Assembly (NCBI GenBank): GCA_024281995.1
Contig: JAMWZW010000009.1
Location: 43,817 to 107,816, forward strand
Direction of reading: 5' to 3'
DNA: 64,000 bases
Source of the DNA: Nitrosomonas sp.
GTDB lineage: Bacteria; Pseudomonadota; Gammaproteobacteria; Burkholderiales; Nitrosomonadaceae
A program made the translations under genes and the position numbers. The notes under the pieces are model-generated. The model was not told the origin of the DNA, did no database searches, and worked only from the letters and a program-made list of their open reading frames with translations. Below, piece after piece: positions 17,177-26,007 of the stretch. Each line of letters begins with the position of its first letter. Within the stretch, counting starts at the first letter, position 1.

Positions 17177-18028
17177 ATGCCAGAGCTAAAACAAAAAAAA
17201 TTATCAGAATGGGTAAGTTTTCTTTCCGCGGCGGAAATTCCCGTTTTGAGACAAACTGCACGAAATGTGACGGCCCTCGAACATAATGAACAACGTCTAA
17301 ATGCCCGCAGCTTAGCTCACGTTGTGAAATATGATCCCTTTATGACCGTCAAACTGCTACGCTATTTGCAAGCACATAAACATCGCAGCCAAGAACATGA
17401 TGTCGTGGAAGTCGAACAAATGATCATGATACTTGGACTTGAAACAACATTAAATAAAGTATCTGCAAGACCGTTGGTCGAAGAACTTCTAAGCCGTGAC
17501 AATATGGGTGCGCTTGTCTACTTGTTAAAAACCGCTCATCGCGCCAACATCGCATCTGCTTACGCGTTTGACTGGGCCGTTCGACTCCATGATTTACATT
17601 TTGAAGAGATACGAATCGCTGCGCTACTACACGATATTGCTGAAATGCTCATGTGGTGTTTTGCCCCCAGTGATATGCTAAAAATTAAACACTTACAAAA
17701 ACAAGACAAAACACTGCGAAGCATTGCTGCGCAAGAAACAGTTTTTGGCTTCTCATTGTTACAATTACAACATCAGCTTGCTATTAAGTGGCGATTACCC
17801 GAATTACTCATTACTCTCATGGATGACAATAATTCAAAATTGCAACGAGTCCGAAACGTCACTCTAGCAGTAAATCTAGCGAGGCATTCGGCCAATGGGT
17901 GGGACGATACTGCATTACCTGACGATTATGAAGAAATAGCTCAGCTATTGCATTTACAGGCTTGCGACGTCATGACCATCGTAGGTGCTGAGAAACCATC
18001 GGAAAATGCAAAAAACCCATCATCATGA
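17177..18028 (+). CDS. HDOD-domain signalling protein
   Basis: A 283-residue cytoplasmic protein built around an HDOD domain (about 20-220). Typical stretches are IPVLRQTARNV near the N terminus, SLAHVVKYDPFMTVKLLRY, EQMIMILGLETTLN and AALLHDIAEMLMW. HDOD domains resemble HD phosphohydrolases but generally lack the full metal site and act in regulation (motility, stress, c-di-GMP networks). No second output domain is seen. It stands alone after trpC, 142 bp downstream, and is convergent with the YnfA gene. The specific role is unknown. Confidence 0.8.
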   Translation: MPELKQKKLSEWVSFLSAAEIPVLRQTARNVTALEHNEQRLNARSLAHVVKYDPFMTVKLLRYLQAHKHRSQEHDVVEVEQMIMILGLETTLNKVSARPLVEELLSRDNMGALVYLLKTAHRANIASAYAFDWAVRLHDLHFEEIRIAALLHDIAEMLMWCFAPSDMLKIKHLQKQDKTLRSIAAQETVFGFSLLQLQHQLAIKWRLPELLITLMDDNNSKLQRVRNVTLAVNLARHSANGWDDTALPDDYEEIAQLLHLQACDVMTIVGAEKPSENAKNPSS

Positions 18029-18057
18029 GGAAATTTTATTAAAATTGGCGTGTAATC

Positions 18058-18399
18058 TCATTTAGAACTAATAAACTGTCTGCCAAACATAATTACAATC
18101 ACCCCAATTAAGCAAATCATAACGCCAACCCAATCCGTTAACGTGGGTCGAATCGCGTCAACCACCCACAACCACATTAAAGCCACACAAATATAAATAC
18201 CTCCATAAGCAGCATAAACTCGACCAGCAGCCTGCGGATGAAGGGTCAGTAGCCAAACGAAAATGACTAAACTGATTGCAGCGGGGAAAAGTAACCACAA
18301 AGATTTCCCTTCTTTTATACAGAGATAAGGCAAATAGCAGCCTATTATTTCAGCCAACGCCGTAATAATAAATAAACCCAGTGTTTTTATAATTTCCAT
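18058..18399 (-). CDS. YnfA-family (UPF0060) small membrane protein
   Basis: A 113-residue inner-membrane protein with four hydrophobic segments. Characteristic sequences are [52 protein letters not shown] and [18 protein letters not shown]. The family resembles small multidrug resistance transporters, and some members export toxic compounds; the substrate here cannot be told. It is a single gene convergent with the HDOD gene. Confidence 0.88.
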   Translation of the reverse strand: MEIIKTLGLFIITALAEIIGCYLPYLCIKEGKSLWLLFPAAISLVIFVWLLTLHPQAAGRVYAAYGGIYICVALMWLWVVDAIRPTLTDWVGVMICLIGVIVIMFGRQFISSK

Positions 18400-18917
18400 T
18401 AAAATATTTATCCGATTTACATTAAATCGTTCAATAAGGAGATAAGTGAAAAATTGCTATCACTTTCACATCGCAGCGGACGTTAACTTGCCTAACTCAT
18501 TGGGAAATGATGAACTACCTACAACAAGAAAACACATATTCAGCTAGTTTATAACTTTGTAGCAGGAAAATGATCATCACCTCATCCGTTTATTTTGCTA
18601 AATATCTGGTTAGTAAATGCCCTTTGCGATTACGACGAGTGACATCAAATTTTGAGAAATTCATGACAGTTACTTCAATACATTGATTTAAAATGAAATT
18701 ATGTCATTTCATGCAATTAAATCTGCTTTCTATCATACAAAACTCTCGAATTATCAATTCTGTAACATCCACGACTTTAACACTGCTTAAATATTCAATT
18801 GATTCATTTTTCTATATAATTTGCGGCGAAAATTCATTGCATGACTGCATGATTTTAAATGCATAGCGTGACTACATGGTTACCTATGGTGATTAACATC
18901 TAATAAAAGGAAATTTT
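18400..18917. other. Non-coding region upstream of protoglobin gene
   Basis: About 520 AT-rich bases with no supported ORF. A TATATAAT (-10-like) is at 18813-18820. Downstream of it is the palindrome TGCAT-N8-ATGCA (18846-18863). A weaker repeat ATGAAAT-N6-ATTTCAT is at 18693-18712. These could be regulatory sites for the globin gene. Confidence 0.4.
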
Positions 18918-19508
18918 ATGACGACAGATATACCTGGCTATACCTATGGCAGTGCTTCACTACAAAAATCTCCAGTAACAATGGACGATTTTGCCAAGCT
19001 CCAGCAAGCTGCTCTTTTTAGTGATGATGACGTGCGCTACTTGAAAATGTCGCATGACATACTTAAAGATCAAACAGAGCAAATTCTGGATGTATGGTAT
19101 GGTTTTGTAGGTTCGACATCTTTCTTGCTACACTATTTTACTAATGCAGCAGATGGACAACCCAACATGGATTATCTGGGGGCAGTGCGCAAACGCTTTG
19201 GACAATGGATTCTTGATACCGCCAAAGCTGAATATGACCAAAATTGGCTTAACTATCAACATGAAATCGGATTACGCCACCATAGCTCCAAGAAAAATAG
19301 TACAGATAGCGTAAAATCAGTACCCATTATTCACGTACACTATATTTTTGCATTGCTTATCCCTATCACGACAACGCTTCGCCCTTTTTTAGAAAAAGGT
19401 GGACATTCTCGCGATGATGTTGACCGTATGCAAGATGCGTGGCGCAAATCTGTATTGATGCAGGTCATTCTGTGGTCGCAACCTTATATCAAAACAGGTG
19501 AATTTTAA
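18918..19508 (+). CDS. Protoglobin (single-domain sensor-type globin)
   Basis: A 196-residue haem protein of the protoglobin family, like Methanosarcina protoglobin and the sensor domains of globin-coupled sensors, but without an output domain. The N terminus DIPGYTYG is typical. The globin core includes DDVRYLKMSHDILKDQTEQI, GFVGSTSFLLHYF, WLNYQHEIGLRHH (with the probable proximal His) and the final helices MQDAWRKSVLMQVILWSQPY. Members bind O2, CO and NO. AAAAGGAAATTTT precedes the ATG. It is monocistronic, with a long hairpin downstream. Physiological function is not established for the family. Confidence 0.88.
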   Translation: MTTDIPGYTYGSASLQKSPVTMDDFAKLQQAALFSDDDVRYLKMSHDILKDQTEQILDVWYGFVGSTSFLLHYFTNAADGQPNMDYLGAVRKRFGQWILDTAKAEYDQNWLNYQHEIGLRHHSSKKNSTDSVKSVPIIHVHYIFALLIPITTTLRPFLEKGGHSRDDVDRMQDAWRKSVLMQVILWSQPYIKTGEF

Positions 19509-19591
19509 GAATTAATAAAGAAACTAAACATTCTTCACTAAAAAAATATAGAAGTTAGAAGTAATTCTTAGGTTATTTAGTAAATAATAAA

Positions 19592-19635
19592 ATAAATGCC
19601 CATTTAACGGGGATTCCCGTTAAATGGGCATTTAT
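19592..19635. terminator. 20-bp perfect hairpin downstream of protoglobin
   Basis: Arms at 19592-19611 and 19616-19635 are perfectly complementary over 20 bases around the loop GATT. It lies between two convergent genes and probably terminates both transcripts or protects 3' ends, although no T tract follows on either side. Its length and perfection are unusual for a simple terminator. Confidence 0.65.
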
Positions 19636-19686
19636 AGTTCCTTGCGTTGACTGCTCTTATGTCCGATAAATTGGACATTTTTCAGT

Positions 19687-19794
19687 CTAGAATACGCCGT
19701 ATACAATTGCTCCAATAACAATAAACACTGCTGTTGAAATGAAGAACAATCTCAGAACTTGCGCATCTGTTTCTCTTCTATTAATTTCGGCCAT
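19687..19794 (-). CDS. 35-residue single-span membrane protein, unrecognised
   Basis: ATG at 19794 is preceded by AAGGAGA at a 6-base spacing, an excellent ribosome site. The frame encodes 35 residues: a polar, charged N terminus (MAEINRRETDAQ), one strongly hydrophobic segment (about 14-33, LRLFFISTAVFIVIGAIVYG) and stop TAG. Positive charges on the N-terminal side suggest an N-in orientation. It has the look of a small accessory subunit of a respiratory or other membrane complex, but I do not recognise the family. It is convergent with the protoglobin gene across the long hairpin. Confidence 0.65.
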   Translation of the reverse strand: MAEINRRETDAQVLRLFFISTAVFIVIGAIVYGVF

Positions 19795-20116
19795 ATCGTA
19801 TCTCCTTATTTAAAGAATTTTTAACTAACACCTGCTTAATTAAAAGCCAATAATATCGGCTCCCCTACGCTCACAACTACAGCATTGCAATTGTGAAATT
19901 CCCTCTTTTCTTTTTTTTAACAAAAGAATTTGAGTACTTCTTTTTAGAATTTGCACCAATTAGATATTATTCTAATTGTTCAGCCTCTGAATTCTAACTC
20001 ACATTTATCAACAATGAAAGTATTGGAATTCAGTATATCCTACATTTAACATTAAACTGCTTAGTGAAATAAAATTTTGCCAAGTAACTCATTCACAACC
20101 TCAAATATTTTTCTGC
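19795..20116. other. Non-coding AT-rich region
   Basis: About 320 bases between the 35-residue gene and the CrtC/AttH-like gene. They presumably hold the promoter of the small gene. I see no further gene, RNA or repeat that I can support. Confidence 0.35.
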
Positions 20117-21217
20117 TTATAACGCCAACGGTTTGACATAACCCGTTAATTCTAGATAACCGTGCCCCGCGGGCATATTATCTTTAGTAAGTTTCACTGC
20201 ACCTTCCCAATAGACCGCTGCGGTTGATTGCCGTGAATCTAGTTCTTGATCATCGAACAACGGTGTAAGCACCCATTCAATGTCGCCAGTGCGGATACGC
20301 ATGGCTACAGGATAAATTGCATCAGTTTGTGGCGATCGCCAAGTACGTATGGGAGTAAACTCTATTTGATCAGGTTCGAAAAAAGTCATATTGCCGGAGA
20401 CATCTCGAATCGCAGCATAACCCCATATTTTCTCACCGTTTTTGCTGCGTATCTGAAAAGCCATAAGTGCTGAGCCATCATTTAAATTGGCGCCCACCCA
20501 ATCCCAACCATCAGCATCCGAATCCAAATAAGCAGTCGACCATTCATGATCAAGCCAGGCACTGCCATTAACTACAACGGGTTTATTATGACGAAGAATC
20601 CTACCAGTGACGCTTAACTGCGGTTCACTGTAATAATAACTCGCCTGTTCCGGTTTGGGTCCTTTTCGGGAAAAACCCTTTTGATCCTGCAACATCACCG
20701 TTTGCGTTGGCGTAAATGATAATTGCAAACCAAAATCATTGGCTTGCATGTCAACCTGATAGCGGCCATTCTCTTCGCGCACCAGTGTCCAATCATCCAA
20801 CCTTACCTCAGTATTGCCTGGTTTGGCATAAGCGAGACCAAAACCTTCTCGTGCTGATTTCTCGGCATGCATTAACTTACTCACGGCAGGATCTGATAAT
20901 GCCAAGTGCGCAATAATTAAATATTTCGCAGCAAACCGGCTGGGATTATCGTGATTCTGATCCGTTGCATAGCGAAAAAAAGTTACCTGAAAGCCCAATG
21001 GTTTTTTATCTTCCGTTTCCAACCAACCAGTGATATACCACCATTCAATGCGAAAATCATCGTGTGCACCGAAATCAACGGGAAATGATAACTTGTAATC
21101 CGGTGTGACCGGTTTCAATCGGCCTGACTCAGCCATAACTTCTATTCCAAGCACACTGAAAAACAGCGTCACAAAAACAATAATACCGCTGCTATGTTTG
21201 CTCCACATCATCACCAA
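20117..21217 (-). CDS. AttH/CrtC-like lipocalin-domain protein, exported
   Basis: A 366-residue protein with an N-terminal signal peptide (hydrophobic IIVFVTLFFSVLGIEVMAES) and the double-lipocalin fold of the AttH/carotenoid 1,2-hydratase-like family. Hallmarks are DFRIEWWYITGWLET, LGFQVTFFR, GSAWLDHEWSTAYL and GWDWVGANLNDGSALMAF. Despite the CrtC name, no carotenoid genes are nearby. The gene overlaps the upstream permease by 7 bp and forms one operon with an ABC ATPase, matching AttEFGH-type systems. It probably binds or modifies a lipophilic compound handled by the exporter; the substrate is unknown. Confidence 0.85.
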   Translation of the reverse strand: MVMMWSKHSSGIIVFVTLFFSVLGIEVMAESGRLKPVTPDYKLSFPVDFGAHDDFRIEWWYITGWLETEDKKPLGFQVTFFRYATDQNHDNPSRFAAKYLIIAHLALSDPAVSKLMHAEKSAREGFGLAYAKPGNTEVRLDDWTLVREENGRYQVDMQANDFGLQLSFTPTQTVMLQDQKGFSRKGPKPEQASYYYSEPQLSVTGRILRHNKPVVVNGSAWLDHEWSTAYLDSDADGWDWVGANLNDGSALMAFQIRSKNGEKIWGYAAIRDVSGNMTFFEPDQIEFTPIRTWRSPQTDAIYPVAMRIRTGDIEWVLTPLFDDQELDSRQSTAAVYWEGAVKLTKDNMPAGHGYLELTGYVKPLAL

Positions 21218-23760
21218 TCCTCCCGTACCGCACGTATAACCTGATTGGAAACCGCGCTGCGTCCCGATAATAAAGCCGTCAGCGCTGCTGAAATTAATAA
21301 AATCACAGCGATTGCAAATAACCAGCGCCAGGGCAAATACAATTGCATCGTCCAGTGAAAAGATTGCGGGTTAACAATAAATACCAAAATCAGACTAATT
21401 CCCCAACCTAAAATAAAACCCAATAAAATTCCAAGCGAAGTCAAAAAACCGCCTTCCGCTGCCAGCAATGCTAGAATCTGCCGGCGTAAAACGCCAATAT
21501 GCCGCAACATACCGAATTCTTTTACCCGCGCGAGCGTTTGCGCTGAGAAACTCGCAGCGACGCCAAGTAAGCCAATCACAACAGCAATTATTTCCAGTAA
21601 ATACGTCACTGCAAAACTGCGGTCGAAAATTTCCAAACTTAGTGCACGCAAATCGCTAGCCCGTGAAATCTCCAAAGCCGAACCAAACGGTAATTGCCGC
21701 AATACATCAACGGCTTGCTCCATCGTTACACCATTTTTAAGCCACATGGCGGCGGTATTGATGCGCAAATCTCCGGTCAATTTTTGATAATCCGACAATA
21801 GCATCTGAATCGCACCGAATTGGCGGCCATAATCCCGCCACACGCCTGCCACTAAAAATTCGCTGGCTGTTTTAGCGATTGGCAATGTTATTTTGTCGCC
21901 CACGCGATACCCGTACAAATCCACGATAGCTTCGGAAATCCATACTGGCATGACACCGTCCGGTATTGATCCGGGTGCCAGCATATCATCGGTCATAGGC
22001 AATGTATTACGCGGGTCGGCGCGATCTACCGGACGGGCAAACAAAGTGATTTCAGGACGATCGGGATCCCATAACAATTGCTGCACACGAAAGAAATCAA
22101 TGCGGGTAAAACCAGGCTGCGCAACAATGGCTTGTTGCGCAGCAGGCTCAAATCCGCCTTGATCTCCACTGGTCACAATACGCACGTATAAATCCGCCGG
22201 CAACACCTGTCCAAGCCAATTGTCGATAGAAATGCGGAAACTGGTTACCATAATTGCCATTGCCACCATCAGGCTAAAGCTCGCAAGAATACCACCCAGC
22301 GCAATCGCTGCCTGATTCGGCGCATTGGCAAGACGCGCCAATGCCAGTATCAACACGGTATTGCGGTGCTTTTTTGGCATATATGTTAGAAAAACCGAGA
22401 AAAACCAAGCGGTAAAATGCGGCATCAGTGCAATGCCGCCAATCAACAACAATGAAATAGCCAGATAACCGAAGACCGGCAGCTCGAAAACGGGTGGCAA
22501 TTGCGTAAACAATAACGCGACCGCCAAGCAGCCGATTGCAAACCAAGGCGCAGATAATTTGGCCATGGCCGTATCTTCGCTGCCTGAACGTAATGCCGAT
22601 GCAGGCTTGGCACGCGCCGCTTCCAGCGCTGGTATGATGCTTCCCATTAAGGTCACTACGATACCAACACCCAGAAATAACAAAGCAATCAATGGATCAA
22701 AATGGATGCTGGGTTTCACGCCTGGGAAAAAATTGCTGCCCAGATCTCCACCCAGGAACTGAATAGCTAATTCTGCAACGGTATATCCTAAGACTAATCC
22801 TGACAAGGAACCCAATATCCCCAGAATCATTCCTTCCACAGCCACTTGCCGCAGCAATTGTTGCCGCGTAACACCCAATACACGCAGTAACGCAAATTGG
22901 TGCCGCCGTCGAATGACGGACAATGCTTGTGTGGAAAACACCAAAAAAGTGCCGGTAAATAACGCCACCAACGCCAACATATTGAGATTCACGCGATAAG
23001 CACGAGACATGTTGGCAATTCGTTTCTCCTGATCCAATTGCTCAGTGACCACATACGATTCACCCAGTTCTTCCATCAATCTGGCTTTAAATGCCGCATG
23101 ATTGACGCCGTCCTGTAATTTCAATTCAATCCGCGACAACACGCCCAGCTGTTGAAAGCGCCACTGCGCTGCGCCGATATCCATTACTGCAATACGCTGA
23201 CCAGCCCTTGCCCGTACCAAACCGCCTGCAACACGCAGCGTGATAGCCTCCAATCCTGCGTGCAATTGCAGCGAATCATCTTGCTTGACTCGGAGCCATT
23301 CCATTGCCGCCGGTGATAAAAAAATAGTATCGCTGGCAAAGCGATCCAACGTTTTCCCTTCTTCAGGCAATCCCAGCAAGTCAGGCGCAATCTGCATGGC
23401 ACGAAATGTATCGATACCGATAATTTTAAGTTTATAATCGTTCCGGTTTTGCAATTTGCCTGGAACAGCAACATCCAATTCCAGAACCGGATTGGCCAGT
23501 GCAACACCGTCATGGTTGGCCAGCAGCGGGTACAGGGCCTCATCGAAAAGAGCCTTACGACCATGCACCTGTAAATCCGATTGTCCGGAAAGGCTTTTAC
23601 TGGCCGCAGAAAACTCATTGAAAGCGGCCGTATTGATCAAATGGATGGAAAATGCCATGGCCACGCCGACGGCAATTGCAATCAGCGCTACCATGACTTG
23701 TATCCAATGCGCACGCCATTCGCCTAGCAGTAACCAGCGATATAATGCGGTCAAATTCAT
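21211..23760 (-). CDS. ABC transporter permease, fused FtsX-type (YbbP/AttFG-like)
   Basis: An 849-residue inner-membrane protein with an N-terminal membrane helix, a large periplasmic domain and two FtsX domains (about 260-400 and 710-840) containing roughly ten membrane spans. Typical stretches are RRRHQFALLRVLGVTRQQLL and VKEFGMLRHIGVLRRQ. It is a single-chain version of the AttF+AttG pair. It overlaps the upstream ATPase gene by 4 bp and the downstream AttH-like gene by 7 bp. Such MacB/LolCDE-like systems move lipids, lipoproteins or hydrophobic compounds rather than importing solutes. Confidence 0.88.
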   Translation of the reverse strand: MNLTALYRWLLLGEWRAHWIQVMVALIAIAVGVAMAFSIHLINTAAFNEFSAASKSLSGQSDLQVHGRKALFDEALYPLLANHDGVALANPVLELDVAVPGKLQNRNDYKLKIIGIDTFRAMQIAPDLLGLPEEGKTLDRFASDTIFLSPAAMEWLRVKQDDSLQLHAGLEAITLRVAGGLVRARAGQRIAVMDIGAAQWRFQQLGVLSRIELKLQDGVNHAAFKARLMEELGESYVVTEQLDQEKRIANMSRAYRVNLNMLALVALFTGTFLVFSTQALSVIRRRHQFALLRVLGVTRQQLLRQVAVEGMILGILGSLSGLVLGYTVAELAIQFLGGDLGSNFFPGVKPSIHFDPLIALLFLGVGIVVTLMGSIIPALEAARAKPASALRSGSEDTAMAKLSAPWFAIGCLAVALLFTQLPPVFELPVFGYLAISLLLIGGIALMPHFTAWFFSVFLTYMPKKHRNTVLILALARLANAPNQAAIALGGILASFSLMVAMAIMVTSFRISIDNWLGQVLPADLYVRIVTSGDQGGFEPAAQQAIVAQPGFTRIDFFRVQQLLWDPDRPEITLFARPVDRADPRNTLPMTDDMLAPGSIPDGVMPVWISEAIVDLYGYRVGDKITLPIAKTASEFLVAGVWRDYGRQFGAIQMLLSDYQKLTGDLRINTAAMWLKNGVTMEQAVDVLRQLPFGSALEISRASDLRALSLEIFDRSFAVTYLLEIIAVVIGLLGVAASFSAQTLARVKEFGMLRHIGVLRRQILALLAAEGGFLTSLGILLGFILGWGISLILVFIVNPQSFHWTMQLYLPWRWLFAIAVILLISAALTALLSGRSAVSNQVIRAVREDW

Positions 23761-24422
23761 ACTGGCTGCATGGGCTGCGTTGCATGCAAGCCTTCCATCG
23801 TCAGATTCAATACGCTATCCGCTGTCGCAGCGGCTAGATGCGAATGGGTCACGATAATTCCCATCGCGCCATTTGCTTTAATTTCGGCACGAATCAATTG
23901 CAAAATATCATGTGCGGTATCGGGATCAAGATTACCTGTCGGCTCATCCGCCAACACTAATTTAGGCCGATGAATCAATGCTCGCGCAATGGCCACGCGT
24001 TGCAATTCTCCACCCGATAACTGATACGGAAAATGACGCCCGCGGCCGTGCAACCCGACTTGCTCCAACATCAATTCCACACGATCTATCGCCTTACCGT
24101 TTAATAACAACGGCAAGGCGATATTTTGCGCTAATGTCAGGTGCGGTAATACATGGAACGCTTGAAAGATAAATCCGAATTGTTCACGCCGCAATTTCGT
24201 CGCCGTATCATCATCCAGCGAAGAAATCGCAACGCCGTTGATACGAATCTCACCCGCATCCGGTGTATCCAATCCGGCAATCAGATTTAACAAAGTCGAC
24301 TTCCCCACTCCCGACTCACCCATGATTGCGATATATTCGCCGGTATTCAGCGTGTAATCCAAATTCGCCAACACCTTGCGCCCCTCGGCGTAGCCTTTTG
24401 TAATATTGCGTAATTCCAGCAT
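23757..24422 (-). CDS. ABC transporter ATPase (LolD/YbbA-like)
   Basis: A 221-residue ATPase of the MacB/LolD group. Walker A is MGESGVGKSTLLNLIAGLD, the signature is YQLSGGELQRVAIARALIHR, Walker B is LVLADEPTGNLDPDT, and the switch is VTHSHLA. It is the first gene of the three-gene operon (ATPase, FtsX permease, AttH-like lipocalin), starting at ATG 24422. It would drive the permease by mechanotransmission. Confidence 0.9.
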   Translation of the reverse strand: MLELRNITKGYAEGRKVLANLDYTLNTGEYIAIMGESGVGKSTLLNLIAGLDTPDAGEIRINGVAISSLDDDTATKLRREQFGFIFQAFHVLPHLTLAQNIALPLLLNGKAIDRVELMLEQVGLHGRGRHFPYQLSGGELQRVAIARALIHRPKLVLADEPTGNLDPDTAHDILQLIRAEIKANGAMGIIVTHSHLAAATADSVLNLTMEGLHATQPMQPV

Positions 24423-24528
24423 ATTGCCACCGGATGATGAAATATCTTTTAAATTAAAACACAGCCTTACTTGTAAAAATCCGCATAAAAAGAAGCAGGC
24501 TCACATAACCCCGTCAAAGGGTACAAAA

Positions 24529-24720
24529 ATGCATCGTGTGTATCATAGTACTTTTTATCAATGTCAATACAGGAAAGTCCTTCCGCATGCATCAATTTTG
24601 GTAGTAAGCAGAAAACTGCTTAACAATCTGAAAAAAATTGAAAACGACTCTGAATTCAGCCACGTTGAGCAACAATGTCCGCTATGCAATCATGATCAAG
24701 TTCACCACGCTATCAGATGA
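24529..24720 (+). CDS. Possible 63-residue protein with Cys-rich C terminus, doubtful
   Basis: An open frame of 63 codons from ATG 24529, with only a weak ribosome site (AAAGGG). The C-terminal part holds CPLCNHDQVHH, which could bind a metal. No family is recognised, and it lies in a decayed accessory stretch next to an IS remnant, so it may be a fragment or chance frame. Confidence 0.25.
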   Translation: MHRVYHSTFYQCQYRKVLPHASILVVSRKLLNNLKKIENDSEFSHVEQQCPLCNHDQVHHAIR

Positions 24721-24821
24721 AACTGAAAGCTAAAACAAATATTATTTATGAAGTATACAGTTAATCTACCTCCGCCATAGCCAGATGCTTACATTGAACT
24801 CCCTCAAAGGGAAGAGGACTA

Positions 24822-25335
24822 TTTATGAGTCGCTAAAGCGACGCCTACATACCCGCTTCAATTAGTCATACCGTTCGCCTTCTTTTTTCTGATTACGAAT
24901 ATATGCCCTGACTATCTCCTCATCCAGACCCACCGTTGATACAAAATATTCCATGCGCCCAAAAACTTTCTCGCGTAAAATTTCTTCCTTTACCCAATTG
25001 GCGTGCTATTGCTATCGCACTTTTACCTTTGATAAAACCTACTCCATGTGAGTATGATCCAACATCAAATGACTCACCACAATCGCACTTTCCTTTTGAT
25101 TTACTAGATCGTGCAATATCTTCTTAAATGCTTTCTGAGCTTGCTAAGTAGCAATTTCTATCGTTGCTTTGGAATAAATACTACATCGTATTTACAATCC
25201 TAGTTGGCATGGCTCAAACTTTGGCACTCCTTCATCTTTGACTCCTCGTCTGATAGTTGTTGGAACGAAATCGTTACGATGACTGTTGTAACGATCAAAT
25301 CTTTGGGAACCCTCGGTAGAGCCGGGGAATTACCT
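24822..25335 (-). mobile_element. Decayed IS200/IS605-family element
   Basis: The unit contains a tnpA relic flanked by small hairpins, as in IS200-type elements. At the transposase 3' side, GTCGCTAAAGCGAC (24829-24842) can fold. At the 5' side, CCCTCGG-N5-CCGGGG (about 25312-25330) can fold, as in IS200-like ends. Boundaries are approximate because this family has no inverted terminal repeats and makes no target duplication. The element abuts the 3' end of a methyltransferase gene. Confidence 0.7.
24862..25235 (-). pseudogene. tnpA pseudogene, IS200-like HUH transposase
   Basis: Reading the minus strand across frames gives MKECQSLSHAN-stop-DCKYDVVFIPKQR-stop at the N terminus. A shifted frame gives HDLVNQKESAIVVSHLMLDH, continuing to THME-stop and so including the HUH-type His-x-His. 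A further segment gives KGKSAIAIARQLGKGRNFTR with ESFWAHG. A last shift gives EYFVSTVGLDEEIVRAYIRN, QKKEGERYD and stop. The parts match IS200-family transposase in order, with several nonsense codons, frameshifts and a short internal deletion after the HUH motif. It cannot make a functional transposase. Confidence 0.82.
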
Positions 25336-25347
25336 GGTATTAATTAT

Positions 25348-26007
25348 TTATCCACAATGAGTATCCGATTTTGTGCATGTTATGGTGTAAGTCATTACCA
25401 ACCAAAACAAGTAATTCTTGCGAATTTCATAAGATGCAGCATTTGATAAATCCATTAATTTGCGTAATCTCTCACCAGACAAAAGATACAGATTATTTCT
25501 TGTAACCCATTGCCTATGCTTTTTACACCAATTATAGAAAATGCTGTTATCCCAATGAAGAAAAAATACATTGGTATGCGCTTCGATTGGAAAATACTTA
25601 TTGGGTGTAGTAAAAAAAACATTCTTCGCTACGCGCAGCATTTCGTTTATAAACATTAATTGTGCTTCGTCATCACCGACATGTTCGATTACAGCATTGC
25701 TAAATATCCAGTCAAATTCATTATCTGCAAACGGAAATTTTCCTCCTTCGTATTGCACAAACCGTTTACCTGGATAGAGATCACCCATTCCACTCAAGTC
25801 CTGCACACCCAAACCAGTATAGTACTTGGAATCATAATTAAAATTCTTAAGAAAATAATTTCTGGCCGGCGTACCCTCTCGCAACTCAGAGGATACACCA
25901 ACATCCAGAATTTTCATTTCTTCATTGCAAAGGGAGTAGAAATGCTTTAGCTTTTCCTCCCTTGATTTCTTCATAGCCTTATTCTTTAATTTGCTAATTA
26001 TTGACAT
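25348..26007 (-). CDS. Class I SAM-dependent methyltransferase
   Basis: The frame is open to ATG 26061, but I choose ATG 26007 (MSIISKLKNKAM), preceded by AAGGGGAAATT, giving 219 residues. Motifs: MKILDVGVSSELR (SAM-binding loop I), FADNEFDWIFSNAVIEHVGD (motif of type 11 methyltransferases) and FFTTPNKYFPIEAHTN. Substrate unknown; relatives act on small molecules or sugars, often in surface-polysaccharide loci. The last codons (about TCTKSDTHCG) lie at the edge of the IS200-like remnant, so the original C terminus may have been altered. No neighbouring biosynthetic genes remain. Confidence 0.75.
   Translation of the reverse strand: MSIISKLKNKAMKKSREEKLKHFYSLCNEEMKILDVGVSSELREGTPARNYFLKNFNYDSKYYTGLGVQDLSGMGDLYPGKRFVQYEGGKFPFADNEFDWIFSNAVIEHVGDDEAQLMFINEMLRVAKNVFFTTPNKYFPIEAHTNVFFLHWDNSIFYNWCKKHRQWVTRNNLYLLSGERLRKLMDLSNAASYEIRKNYLFWLVMTYTITCTKSDTHCG

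Noticed and set aside
18693-18712. ATGAAAT-N6-ATTTCAT repeat as an FNR or NsrR site
   Set aside because: It does not match either consensus and lies far upstream of the likely protoglobin promoter.
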